Positions 47,545-56,336 of a stretch of 64,000 nucleotides of DNA are shown in pieces. Within the stretch, counting starts at the first letter, position 1. Each line of letters begins with the position of its first letter. The DNA comes from an uncultured Shewanella sp. Lineage in GTDB: Bacteria > Pseudomonadota > Gammaproteobacteria > Enterobacterales > Shewanellaceae. The notes under the pieces were generated by a model that was not told the origin of the DNA, did no database searches, and saw only the letters and a program-made list of their open reading frames with translations. A program made the position numbers and the translations under genes. Where the stretch lies: the NCBI RefSeq assembly GCF_947491715.1, contig NZ_CANLKR010000014.1:51049-115048 (forward strand), written 5' to 3'.

Positions 47545-48045
47545 TTAAATCTGAGTCGCCGCCCATTTAGCTCGGCTATCAGGGCTTTCTTTTAACCCTT
47601 CTTTATCTCTAAAAGCCTTATAAGACTCCGATGAAAAAGGCACTAAAGTCACATCCACTTCCTGCATCAATTTACACTCTTTTTTTATTCGCCAAGCAGA
47701 CATATTATAAAGCTCTGCAAATGGTAGCGCCCCTAAAAAATCTGAATTATATTGTGCATACAATGCCTGGGTGGGATACACCACAAAGCTAAGTCGGCGT
47801 TTGGGCTCTTTTTCAAATAAGGCTTCGATACCATCACAAGTATTCAGCACTTGCATTTCTATGGTCTCATCCATTGCTAATAACTTTTTTTGCACAGGAA
47901 TAGACACAGCTTGCTCACCCGCTTCCCATGCGATCACATCTGATTCAGACACTTTACCTAACTGGGCAACTTGAGCCGTAGTTAATGCCAAGGAGAGACG
48001 GAGATACTGTATTTCTAAGGCGTTATAGCCTACATCTTTAGCCAT
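47545..48045 (-). CDS. probable DUF4447 family protein with HTH-like N-terminus
   Basis: 166 residues. The N-terminus ([20 protein letters not shown], then [11 protein letters not shown]) reads like a Cro/C1-type helix-turn-helix; the rest ([39 protein letters not shown]) matches what I remember of Shewanella DUF4447 proteins. The role is unknown. It lies 40 bases after the SMI1/KNR4 gene on the same strand and probably shares its transcript. Confidence 0.65.
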   Translation of the reverse strand: MAKDVGYNALEIQYLRLSLALTTAQVAQLGKVSESDVIAWEAGEQAVSIPVQKKLLAMDETIEMQVLNTCDGIEALFEKEPKRRLSFVVYPTQALYAQYNSDFLGALPFAELYNMSAWRIKKECKLMQEVDVTLVPFSSESYKAFRDKEGLKESPDSRAKWAATQI

Positions 48046-48085
48046 TCTTTATTTTCCAATGATTCATCTGTCAATTTCTATTCGG

Positions 48086-48493
48086 CTACTTGGCACCTTG
48101 TAACCACACTTCTTCTGCCCACTCCCAGAATGACTCCCAAATGTCTTCTTGTATTTCTCCCTCACTCCAAAGCATCACTTGGCCTTCTTGATCAATACAG
48201 AAAAAACTGTCGCCTTGCTGGCAAATTACAATGAATTCTCTGGGCATACCGATAGACCAAGCATAACTAGTCACCTCAGGAAGATACGTATGAGAATGGG
48301 GATCGCTAACGGTAACAGGCTCCAAATACCCATAAATAACGTCACTGGCATAAAGCAAATACTCCTTTAACGCCATAGGTAAAGGAATGAGAATTTGCTC
48401 TTCCACATCCACTAACTGCTCAAACGTCGGCAACTCCAATGGCACAGGTACGGATTCACTTACACTTTGCAGCTGCTCAATGATTTCATTCAT
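48086..48493 (-). CDS. SMI1/KNR4 family protein
   Basis: 135 residues. An N-terminal helix is followed by the SMI1/KNR4 start (PTFEQLVDVEEQILIPLPMALKE), then SDVIYGYLEP, the strand FIVICQQGDSFFCIDQEGQV and a terminal helix DIWESFWEWAEEVW. Proteins of this fold are often immunity proteins against bacterial toxins, and otherwise scaffolds. It sits between the RelA/SpoT-domain gene (85 bases upstream) and the DUF4447-like gene (40 bases downstream), all leftward. An immunity role is therefore a possibility, not shown. Confidence 0.78.
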   Translation of the reverse strand: MNEIIEQLQSVSESVPVPLELPTFEQLVDVEEQILIPLPMALKEYLLYASDVIYGYLEPVTVSDPHSHTYLPEVTSYAWSIGMPREFIVICQQGDSFFCIDQEGQVMLWSEGEIQEDIWESFWEWAEEVWLQGAK

Positions 48494-48578
48494 TCGGTTT
48501 TATTAACTATCGGCGTTGAATTTACCAGCTAGTATACGGTCACTGTACAAAGAAGCCAATATCCAAGGTCAACAAACC

Positions 48579-49367
48579 CTAAGCTGCCGCAATCGGTAAT
48601 AAACGCACATCACTCAACCGTTTGTAATTTAACCATGCTCTCTGGTAAAGCTTAAAGGAGTCTTGTCTCAAGCGCGTCACTTGCGCCAATTCCAGTTCAG
48701 ATAACGCCCGCTGACTCTGTTTTGCTCTTGCTTGAATGGCTTGTATCGCTTGATAAGTCTGGTGTTCAGCACCGCTTTTTATCTTAGCAATCTGTTCAAG
48801 ATGAAGCTGTACTTCACAAATCATATTTGAATGGGGTAATTTCACCAATAAATTAAGATCGCGATAGCCAGACGCTTTTGGGGAAGCAAATCGATTTTTA
48901 ACTTGGATCACTTCAACCTCAGAAGTGAGTGCTTGATAAGCTCTCACCAATCCATTGACATTATCCGCCACTAAACTACCACGCACTAAATCAGTGATCT
49001 TACTGCTATCTCCATCAAACTTATTTTGAATTTTTTCATCGGTGCGTTGGGGGCTTTTAAGAGGGGCTAATACCGCTTGCGTTTGTGTGGTCAAACTAAT
49101 GGAATGTAGTAGTGTGTCAAGATCGTGTTTAGTATGAAAAGCTCGTTGATAAAGAATGGATAAATCACTGTGCGATTGAATGGCAGGATAATATTGTTTT
49201 GAAGGAACACTGAGCAATTTGTCAAAATCGGTGACAGCCAAAGAAGAGACTGAAAACGGTATTTTTTCCGTTTGCCCTCCTTTATCAAAATGGGGCGTTT
49301 GTGCAAATCCAGTGCGCGTCGATAATAAAAATAAGAAAATAAAAGACGTCTTAAATAATCTTTTCAT
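48579..49367 (-). CDS. exported RelA/SpoT-domain protein
   Basis: 262 residues. A Sec signal peptide (MKRLFKTSFIFLFLLSTRTGFA, then QTPHFD) precedes about 75 unknown residues, then a nucleotidyltransferase domain of the (p)ppGpp synthetase type: RTDEKIQNKFDGDSSK, ITDLVRGSLVADNVNGLVRA with the metal-binding Asp, VKNRFASPKASGYRDLNLL with the substrate-stacking Tyr, and CEVQLHLEQIAK with the catalytic Glu. A predicted helical tail follows. Alarmone synthetases are cytoplasmic, so export is odd. It could be a secreted toxin or an enzyme on an envelope nucleotide. No hydrolase domain. Probably leads a three-gene leftward unit with the SMI1/KNR4 gene next. Confidence 0.75.
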   Translation of the reverse strand: MKRLFKTSFIFLFLLSTRTGFAQTPHFDKGGQTEKIPFSVSSLAVTDFDKLLSVPSKQYYPAIQSHSDLSILYQRAFHTKHDLDTLLHSISLTTQTQAVLAPLKSPQRTDEKIQNKFDGDSSKITDLVRGSLVADNVNGLVRAYQALTSEVEVIQVKNRFASPKASGYRDLNLLVKLPHSNMICEVQLHLEQIAKIKSGAEHQTYQAIQAIQARAKQSQRALSELELAQVTRLRQDSFKLYQRAWLNYKRLSDVRLLPIAAA

Positions 49368-49560
49368 AGCAATCCTTATGCAATAACGATACTAAAAATA
49401 TAAGGACTCAAATAAAAAAATAAACCCACCCCCTGAATGAACATTCATTAATAGGCTATAAAAATTGACTTTGATATTGAAAAATAAGATAAATATTTTT
49501 TCTTATTTTATTGTAAAGACCACACTAAGATGGCCTTTATACTCGTAATACTTTTCTTTA

Positions 49561-51645
49561 TTACCAAATCTTCACACGGTTCTCAGGTGCGATATACATT
49601 TTATCTCCCGCTTTCACACCAAACACTTGGTAAAACTCCGGCATGTTTGACAGTGCGCCAATACAGCGAAATTCAGCCGGTGAATGAGGATCCGTTGCCG
49701 CATATTTACGCATACTTGCTTCTTTGATTTTAGCTCGCCAAACCTGTGCAAAACCAATGAAAAAGCGTTGATCACCTGTTAAACCATCGATAACAGGCGC
49801 TTGCAATCCTTTTAACGACTTTTGATAGGCTTTATATGCTATTGTCAGTCCCGATAAATCACCTATATTTTCCCCCAAAGTTAACTGACCGTTGACATTC
49901 AGACCTTCAAAAATAGAATAGCCATTATATTGGGCAATTAACGCTTCGCCCCTTTGAGTAAACTGCGCTAAATCTTGCTTTGTCCACCAATCTCGCATGT
50001 TACCTTGACCGTCAAATTTTGCTCCTTGGTCGTCAAAGCCATGTCCCATCTCATGGCCAATCACCGCACCTATGCCTCCGTAGTTGACTGCGTCATCGGC
50101 CCGCATATTGAAAAAAGGAGGCTGTAGAATAGCGGCAGGAAACACGATTTCATTCATGGATGGATTATAATAAGCATTCACGGTTTGTGGTGTCATAAAC
50201 CATTCCCACTTTTGAATGGGCCCACCTAATTTGGCAATCTCTTCTTGATGTTCAAACGCATTCGATCGTATTTTGTTACCCACTAAATCATCAGGCTTTA
50301 TCTTTAATCCATCATAATTCTTCCATTTATCTGGATAACCAATTTTAGCAGTGAACTGGGCAAGTTTTTCCTGCGCCGCAACCTTAGTGGTATCACTCAT
50401 CCAAGTTAATGCTTTGATACTGTCACCATAAGCATCTCTTAAGTTCTCCACCAATTCTTGCATACGTGTTTTAGCCGCAGGAGAAAAGTAACGCTTCACA
50501 TACACCTTACCAACCACTTCCCCCAAAAGGCTATTGACCGTTTCCACTCCTCGCTTCCAACGGGGTTTTTGCTCCTCTTGACCATTGAGTATTGTGCCAA
50601 AAAAAGCAAAATGTTCATTATCCAAGGCAGTACTTAAGTCCCCCGCCATACTGGATAATAACTGCCATTGCAGATAAGTCTTCCAAGTCGATAAATCGAC
50701 AGTCTTAATCAGTTTATCTAGGCCTTGAATATAACTCGGTTGATTGATCACAATATCAGTCGCTGTTGGCACACCGATCGTATTCAAGTAAACTTTCCAG
50801 TTAAAAACAGGGGCCAGTGTCGATAAGTCAGCCACTTTATATAAATTATAAATTTTGGTGCTATTTCGATTATTAACCACATCCCATTGACTCGATGCTA
50901 GCTTCGTTTCCAGCGCCATGACTTTTTCAGCATTGCTTTTAGGCTCATTAAATCCTGCCAGTACATACATTTTTTCAATATGTTTAACAAATGCTTGGCG
51001 TATTTTCTCAAAACGAGGCGCTGAATTGGTATAATAATCTCTATCGGGTAAGCTCAATCCACCTTGCCAAATGGCGCTTACATATCGACTCGAATCTTTC
51101 GCATCAACGTCAACATAAAAGCTCAGTGGGCTCGTATTACCCATGATCTGACTATGTGCAAAATAAGCGATTAAGTCATCGGTATTACTAATGGCCGCAA
51201 TCTTATCAAGCTCTACCTTAATGGGAACGACCCCCAATTTATTCAAGCTTGATACATCCATAAATGAACGATACAAGTCAGCCACTTTTTGCTCATCACT
51301 GCCTTGAGTTAGCTCCCCTCGCTTTACCAAAGACTCAATAATGCGCTTCACATCTTCTTGTGACTTATCTCTTAAATCGTAAAACGCACCGATACTGGTT
51401 CTATCACTTGGGATCTCAGTATTTTTAATCCAATTCCCATTCACATAATCATAAAAGTTATCTTGCGGGCGAACCGATAAATCAAAATTATCAAAATTAA
51501 CACCAGAGCGTAAAACTTCTTTTACGGCCGCTGTCGTATCCAGTTGTGTTATCTTTTCTTCTTTAGGAGCAGATTTCTCATTATCACACGCCGAGACACC
51601 GAACATTAACGAGGCGTATAGACCTCCAAGTAAAAGTTTTTTCAT
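49561..51645 (-). CDS. M13-family zinc metallopeptidase, lipoprotein
   Basis: 694 residues (neprilysin/PepO type). Lipoprotein leader MKKLLLGGLYASLMFGVSAC with Cys20. The zinc site is IGHEMGHGFDDQG (about residues 532-544, HExxH) with the third ligand Glu in ENIGDLSGL (about residue 590). The substrate-binding NAYYNPSMNEIVFPAAILQP lies in between, and the protein ends VKIW as the family does. It cleaves small peptides at the amino side of hydrophobic residues in the envelope. A long all-helical N-terminal half is normal. Full length. Confidence 0.95.
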   Translation of the reverse strand: MKKLLLGGLYASLMFGVSACDNEKSAPKEEKITQLDTTAAVKEVLRSGVNFDNFDLSVRPQDNFYDYVNGNWIKNTEIPSDRTSIGAFYDLRDKSQEDVKRIIESLVKRGELTQGSDEQKVADLYRSFMDVSSLNKLGVVPIKVELDKIAAISNTDDLIAYFAHSQIMGNTSPLSFYVDVDAKDSSRYVSAIWQGGLSLPDRDYYTNSAPRFEKIRQAFVKHIEKMYVLAGFNEPKSNAEKVMALETKLASSQWDVVNNRNSTKIYNLYKVADLSTLAPVFNWKVYLNTIGVPTATDIVINQPSYIQGLDKLIKTVDLSTWKTYLQWQLLSSMAGDLSTALDNEHFAFFGTILNGQEEQKPRWKRGVETVNSLLGEVVGKVYVKRYFSPAAKTRMQELVENLRDAYGDSIKALTWMSDTTKVAAQEKLAQFTAKIGYPDKWKNYDGLKIKPDDLVGNKIRSNAFEHQEEIAKLGGPIQKWEWFMTPQTVNAYYNPSMNEIVFPAAILQPPFFNMRADDAVNYGGIGAVIGHEMGHGFDDQGAKFDGQGNMRDWWTKQDLAQFTQRGEALIAQYNGYSIFEGLNVNGQLTLGENIGDLSGLTIAYKAYQKSLKGLQAPVIDGLTGDQRFFIGFAQVWRAKIKEASMRKYAATDPHSPAEFRCIGALSNMPEFYQVFGVKAGDKMYIAPENRVKIW

Positions 51646-51839
51646 GAATAATCCTTCTTGTTAATCCTAACATGCCAATTCCATTAGGTATTTATAAAAC
51701 AGCATAAAATACATTTAACCCTCTAGGTAAAATCCATTCAAAAAAGTTGAACAGAGACCTTAATAAGATCGAATGAACATATTCAACTGGGCTAAGCGCA
51801 GGTATAATCATGCCATTATATTTTTACTTTGAGTATATT

Positions 51840-52532
51840 GTGCGTTTAGACAAATTTATCTGTGGCTCCACAGAGCTGACCCGATCTTTAGCTAAAAAAG
51901 CCCTTCATCGTGGCGATGTGACTTGTAATGGAGAGGTCGTCAAAAGCTCTGACTTTAAAGTAAAAAATGAGCATGTTATTTGCCTTAATGATCAGCAGCT
52001 TCATTTACTCGGCGCTCGCTTTATTATGCTCAACAAACCACTCGACACACTATGCTCCACCATTGACGAACACTATCCCTCTGTTTTGCGTCTCATTGAT
52101 GTAATCAAAGCCGATACATTACACATTGCAGGCCGATTAGATGCCGATACCACAGGATTAGTCTTAATCACCAGTAACGGGCAATGGTCTCATAATATTA
52201 CTTCCCCCAAAAAACAATGCGCTAAACGCTATTTACTCGAAGTCGCCGAACCGCTCAATGAACAGCTTATTGAAACATTCAAACAAGGTATTGCGCTCAA
52301 TAATGAAGAAGGATTAACAAAGCCCGCTATCTTAGAAATATTAAGCAGCCACCAAGCGCGTCTCACCATTACCGAAGGTAAATATCATCAAGTCAAACGT
52401 ATGCTTGCCGCTGTTGGCAACAAAGTCGTCAAACTGCATAGAGAAGCTATCGGCGACATTGAACTTGACCCTTCGTTGGCATTAGGTGAATGGCGCTACC
52501 TCACACCAACAGAAGTAGAGTCAGTGAAGTAA
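51840..52532 (+). CDS. rsuA: 16S rRNA pseudouridine(516) synthase
   Basis: 230 residues from GTG 51840, giving the family start MRLDKFICGST and the usual length of 231; an ATG ten codons upstream (51810) with a weak AGG site is the alternative. S4 RNA-binding domain (residues 1-60), then the RsuA catalytic region: FIMLNKPLDTLCST, HIAGRLDADTTGLVLIT with catalytic Asp, NGQWSHNITSPKKQCAKRY, and TEGKYHQVKRMLAAVGNKVV. It isomerises uridine 516 in 16S rRNA. Monocistronic, divergent from the M13 peptidase gene. Confidence 0.94.
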   Translation: MRLDKFICGSTELTRSLAKKALHRGDVTCNGEVVKSSDFKVKNEHVICLNDQQLHLLGARFIMLNKPLDTLCSTIDEHYPSVLRLIDVIKADTLHIAGRLDADTTGLVLITSNGQWSHNITSPKKQCAKRYLLEVAEPLNEQLIETFKQGIALNNEEGLTKPAILEILSSHQARLTITEGKYHQVKRMLAAVGNKVVKLHREAIGDIELDPSLALGEWRYLTPTEVESVK

Positions 52533-52571
52533 CCTTATAGTGTATGCCCGATTAACGGGCATTTTATCGCT

Positions 52572-52599
52572 GTGATACTACAAGGTGCAAGATCCACCT
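52572..52599. repeat. relic end of the 265-bp repeat element
   Basis: 28 bases that match the left end of the 22-kb elements (from GTGATACTTGAAGATGCA) at 22 positions by eye, with no matching right arm or inner arms nearby. Probably a deletion relic in the gap between rsuA and the DUF4097 gene. Chance similarity is not excluded. Confidence 0.4.
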
Positions 52600-52618
52600 A
52601 GAAATATCATAAATATCT

Positions 52619-53581
52619 CTATTCTATAATTCGTTGTTTTCTTATTTGAATATGTCCGCTGATTGTCTTCACAATAAAATCAGCTGAACCATCTCCAGTC
52701 ATAAAGCGTAAGTAAGTATTAGGCCGATATTTCTCTTTGGTGGGTTTATCTTTGGTTAACGTGTTAGTCACTTTCCCACCCGGCCCCGCATCAATATCAA
52801 AATTACAGTTTGGCATCTTAGAAAACTGAGTAAAAATACTCCCACTGACACTACTAATGTTGGCAGAGTTGGTGAGACTGTCTAAATTCAACTCTAAATC
52901 ACCACTGATACTTTTAACACTTAAATTATCGACTTGCGTTAAACGCAAAGTGGTATTTCCCGAGATCTGCTCAACAAACACATTTCTTGCTTGGTTATTC
53001 GCGCTTAACTTGCCATTCACTGAACGATAACGCATCGATCCTTGACTATCATAATCAGCTATCACACCGGAAACGGTATCGAGACTCGCATCTCCCTGCA
53101 AGCGCTGAGTAATAATGTCACCAGAAATGGTATGCAATAAAATGTTACCCGATAGTTGCTGTGCCTTAATATGCCCACTCACCGTTTCAATGCTAATTTC
53201 TCCGCTCAGTGAACTGACATCATAATGAGCAGACCCCCCTAAAGCCTCTAAATTCAACGATGCAGGCACGGTTATCACAAGATCAGAACCATGCTTATTT
53301 TCTCCCGTGACTTTTTGAGGTAATTTATCTTCAATCAAGACCTGTTCACCTTGTTTTTCAAAAACAAAGCCTTGGCTCAACTTATCTAAACTTCCGGTCA
53401 CCTTAATGGCATTTTTTTGCCAAGATTTAAATAATACTTTTCCTCGTAAAACTTTAACATTTAAGGCTACATCACCTTGTAATTGCATTTGTTTATTAAC
53501 GTTTTTGGCTGCAAAACTGGCTTGACTAAAAAATAAAAAAGGAATGAGTAAAAATTTGATCAAAATGGTGGATCGCATCAT
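52619..53581 (-). CDS. exported DUF4097-type beta-repeat protein
   Basis: 320 residues; GAGGAG precedes ATG 53579-53581 and a signal peptide ends QASFAA. The mature part is a stack of short beta repeats with a recurring SVSG-like element: YDVSSLSGEISIETVSGHIK, LHTISGDIITQRLQGD, DTVSGVIADYDSQG, VEQISGNTTL, VKSISGDLELNL, SSVSGSIF and VKTISGHIQIRK. This is the DUF4097 (adhesin-like, beta-helix) pattern. The role is unknown; a polyanion-binding or envelope stress function is seen in some relatives. The hydrophobic first strand follows AKNVNKQMQLQGD. Confidence 0.85.
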   Translation of the reverse strand: MMRSTILIKFLLIPFLFFSQASFAAKNVNKQMQLQGDVALNVKVLRGKVLFKSWQKNAIKVTGSLDKLSQGFVFEKQGEQVLIEDKLPQKVTGENKHGSDLVITVPASLNLEALGGSAHYDVSSLSGEISIETVSGHIKAQQLSGNILLHTISGDIITQRLQGDASLDTVSGVIADYDSQGSMRYRSVNGKLSANNQARNVFVEQISGNTTLRLTQVDNLSVKSISGDLELNLDSLTNSANISSVSGSIFTQFSKMPNCNFDIDAGPGGKVTNTLTKDKPTKEKYRPNTYLRFMTGDGSADFIVKTISGHIQIRKQRIIE

Positions 53582-53879
53582 GTTTCTCCTCGATTGTTCT
53601 ATTTAATTTTCATCGATTGCTAACTTATATATTTCTCTAAACCTTGTGTGCCCTTATCTTTTATCATTCTAGACTTATTTTGATGACATTTTCCTTACTT
53701 GTTACACATAAAATGAGTATAAAATCATTTTGTATAAAAAAAAACCCAACGGAAAAACAAAAATACGAAAACAATCAGTTAATTAAATGAAGATTAATAC
53801 TATTACCCCCTTTATTCTTTAATAATCACAGTATTTTTATTAGACTCTTTATTATCCCAGTTTGGCAGGAAATTAAGTC

Positions 53880-54341
53880 ATGTATAAGAAATATGGTTTC
53901 ATTGCATTATTGTGTTTTATGCTTAAGCCTTTCGCGACATTCGCCATGCCACTTCCCATAACAAGTATACAAGAGCCTGATTTTCTTAAGGGGGGATTCA
54001 ATTTAACGAACTACCAAGAATGCCAGCCCAAATTGGCAAAATGTCCATCCTATCAAGATAGCAATCATGCCTCCTGCCTTACCAATGTGATTAAGCAAAA
54101 TCCTTCATGTCAGCAAACAGGTCAATTAGCTGACTTTTTAGGCGTATTTGCCTCACAAATCACCCTTTCAAAATTTGGCCTATTTAACAAAGTGACTGTC
54201 TTTTTCCCCGGCGATGGTGGCACTGCCTATTACCTTATTAGCCCAACAGGACAATTACTTAATACTCTAAATCCGGATAAACTTAGACAAAGTGACTTTC
54301 CTAATCAATTACAAGGCAACTTCCCTAGAGATCCGAGTTGA
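53880..54341 (+). CDS. unknown secreted Cys-rich protein
   Basis: 153 residues with a signal peptide (GFIALLCFMLKPFATFA, cleavage before MPLPIT). The mature part has five Cys clustered in QECQPKLAKCPSYQDS, HASCLTNVI and NPSCQQTG, spacing that suggests disulfides. The second half (KFGLFNKVTVFFPGDGGTAY, YLISPTGQLLNTL) looks like a beta hairpin. No family recognised. The ATG follows GGCAGGAAATTAAGTC, so AGG is the ribosome site. Confidence 0.6.
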   Translation: MYKKYGFIALLCFMLKPFATFAMPLPITSIQEPDFLKGGFNLTNYQECQPKLAKCPSYQDSNHASCLTNVIKQNPSCQQTGQLADFLGVFASQITLSKFGLFNKVTVFFPGDGGTAYYLISPTGQLLNTLNPDKLRQSDFPNQLQGNFPRDPS

Positions 54342-54428
54342 TATTAAAAGGAGATCGATTATATTGTCCATTAGTCGCTGATACATGTTACCATCTGAAA
54401 ATTAAAGGAATAAATTAAAGACTTTTCA

Positions 54429-55358
54429 ATGACACAAGCCGTAATGACACTTGATAACGCTCTGCAGCGAATTGCGATTATTCATCAGCAGCACAGTATA
54501 AAATGCTCTTTATCATTGCATTATCTACAATTCCACTTTGATTGGCCCCATGTTGATTGGGCCCGTATCGCGTCCATTATCGACATGGAAGAGCCTCTAT
54601 ATTTAGAAAAAGTCCTTGGAGAAAAGACCGAGATTGCTGTGGTTGTTCGCAGGCGACATTGGGTATTACAACATGGACTTTATCCTTATGCTTATTTCAT
54701 CATGGAGCAGTGGATAAATGAGGAAGGCTTTCAATCTATTTTTCACTATTACCTCAATGAATGCCTTAACACGGAACATTATCTTAGCCACCACCTTTCC
54801 ATTTTACTCAGTTTTAATGAAGCGTATTCACAGCTTGAAAATGATCAACAAACCTATCGTTTCACCGAACGATTTTGTGAATTTGTCACCAGCACTTTTT
54901 ATGGTAACAATCAAATACAATACCCTGTTTCCCCCTCTTTCAATCCAAAGCTCAATAAGGAAGGTTTTCCTGAGTTAAACACCGTTTTTAACGCTTGTCT
55001 GACGCAACCGGGGTTTTGGGGGCATAATATTATTACCCTAAGTTGGATAATGAAAAATCAAGGGGTGCTAAGCAAAGTCCAATGGGATAAGTGCTTACTC
55101 AATCTGTATCAGCAGTGTCATTGGGTATTTAACGAAGACGGTGATATTCCCACTATCACCCCACACAAAACGAGTCCACTAACATCCACGAATAAAATGA
55201 GCCCATTAGAATATGCCTGTCATTCATTATTGCTCAAAAATAAAAATAACCTTCATCAAATTACGCTAGCCGCAGCTGTTGTTTATCTCGTTAAAAACCT
55301 GACACTTGAACCATCAGATGAACAAAGACTTCTGAGCCTTGCCCATCACTTTGCTTGA
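54429..55358 (+). CDS. unknown helical cytoplasmic protein
   Basis: 309 residues, no signal or membrane span. It is largely helical and rich in His, Tyr and Trp: HFDWPHVDWARIASI, RRRHWVLQHGLYPYAYFIME, LNTEHYLSHHLSIL, GFWGHNIITLSWIM. The concentrated His/Trp text suggests an alpha-toroid or terpenoid-type fold, but I do not assign one. ATG 54429; an ATG five codons later is also possible. It is 87 bases after the previous small secreted gene. Confidence 0.6.
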   Translation: MTQAVMTLDNALQRIAIIHQQHSIKCSLSLHYLQFHFDWPHVDWARIASIIDMEEPLYLEKVLGEKTEIAVVVRRRHWVLQHGLYPYAYFIMEQWINEEGFQSIFHYYLNECLNTEHYLSHHLSILLSFNEAYSQLENDQQTYRFTERFCEFVTSTFYGNNQIQYPVSPSFNPKLNKEGFPELNTVFNACLTQPGFWGHNIITLSWIMKNQGVLSKVQWDKCLLNLYQQCHWVFNEDGDIPTITPHKTSPLTSTNKMSPLEYACHSLLLKNKNNLHQITLAAAVVYLVKNLTLEPSDEQRLLSLAHHFA

Positions 55359-55370
55359 AAGCAGCTTTTT

Positions 55371-55700
55371 CTAGGGCCTGTTGCTCTTTGGTGGTTAAAT
55401 TATGTCCGAGATAAACGTGTTTTAATCGCGACGGGAGGGATGACGCCTAGTGATCTAAGTCTTCTTTCTTTAACAAAGAGGCTCCCAACAAAGAGTAAAA
55501 CACGTTTAGTGAATCCTACGGACAGCGTTTGTGGCTCCTTTCTACGGCGTTATCGCTTGTTTATGTACGACCCCATGGATGGGGGAGGTAGAGCGACGTT
55601 TGAACCAAAGCCGAGAATAACTACACCACACAAGCTCTACCTTGTATAAAAAAACCACAAACCGCTGCAGAAATCATCATCAAAGATCAACAGGCCCTAG
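55371..55700. mobile_element. MITE-like element with terminal inverted repeats
   Basis: Terminal inverted repeats 55371-55389 and 55682-55700 (CTAGGGCCTGTTG followed by c/a, then TCTTT) match at 18 of 19 positions, with TA at each outer edge (CTA...TAG), compatible with a TA target as used by IS630/mariner-like transposases. Inside, TAAACGTGTTTTA (55412-55424) and its exact complement (55496-55508) form a second dyad. The frames inside are meaningless, so it is non-autonomous. The interior is GC-richer than its surroundings. No transposase is in the window. Confidence 0.75.
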
Positions 55701-55754
55701 AGGTTGAGTTTTTAAAAAAACTACTCTATACCCAAGTAAGGTATATAGATAACC

Positions 55755-56333
55755 ATGGTCGGTATGAGTATGACTCGAAAGGCACTTTATGCATTACTCA
55801 CTGTGACACTTTTATTCAGCGAAGCGCTTCTAGCTGCAACGATAAAAGATAATACCGTGATTAATATCAATCGATTTGCCAATAGACCCAGTTTTCAAGG
55901 GAATGAATTCTCCCTAAACGATTTGCAGTCCTTATTGCCAAATAACAAACATCAAATCAATACGAGTAAGCAAGGTATTAGCTACTTTGAAGTGGTCTCC
56001 ATTGGCTCGAGTCAACTCGGCTGGATGAATGTTGCACAATCACAAAAAGCCACCGAATTAGATCATGAGGGCAAACAATTACTGGTTGTGGTGTTTCAAT
56101 TTGGAAAAGGCCACTCTGCTCAAGCTAGCCTAAATGGTCAAGAAAAGAGCACAGTACATTCTGAATATATATGCGGACATGCAAACACCCTTCATTTTTG
56201 CCAAGTAGGAGAAAAAATTACCGCTTGGCTCCATTATTTTGATTTTAGTGGTCAAGAGCATGGCCATTTAAATGTCACTTCTTACTCTGACAGCCACCCT
56301 TTCTATTGGAGTGACTCCCTTTACATTCAATAA
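55755..56333 (+). CDS. unknown exported protein
   Basis: 192 residues with a signal peptide (ALYALLTVTLLFSEALLA, then ATIKDN). The mature part has an early basic stretch (ININRFANRPSFQGNEFSLN), a central VVSIGSSQLGWMNVAQ and a His-containing C-terminal half (SEYICGHANTLHFCQVG with two Cys; HYFDFSGQEHGHLNVTSYSD). Three possible starts lie in the first six codons; the first ATG is used. No family recognised. It converges closely on the next gene (3 bases between the stops). Confidence 0.55.
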   Translation: MVGMSMTRKALYALLTVTLLFSEALLAATIKDNTVININRFANRPSFQGNEFSLNDLQSLLPNNKHQINTSKQGISYFEVVSIGSSQLGWMNVAQSQKATELDHEGKQLLVVVFQFGKGHSAQASLNGQEKSTVHSEYICGHANTLHFCQVGEKITAWLHYFDFSGQEHGHLNVTSYSDSHPFYWSDSLYIQ

Positions 56334-56336
56334 AGA

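Noticed and set aside
55440..55649. A 69-residue frame within the MITE-like element
   Set aside because: It lies entirely inside the non-coding element, spans one arm of its inner dyad and shows no protein-like pattern.
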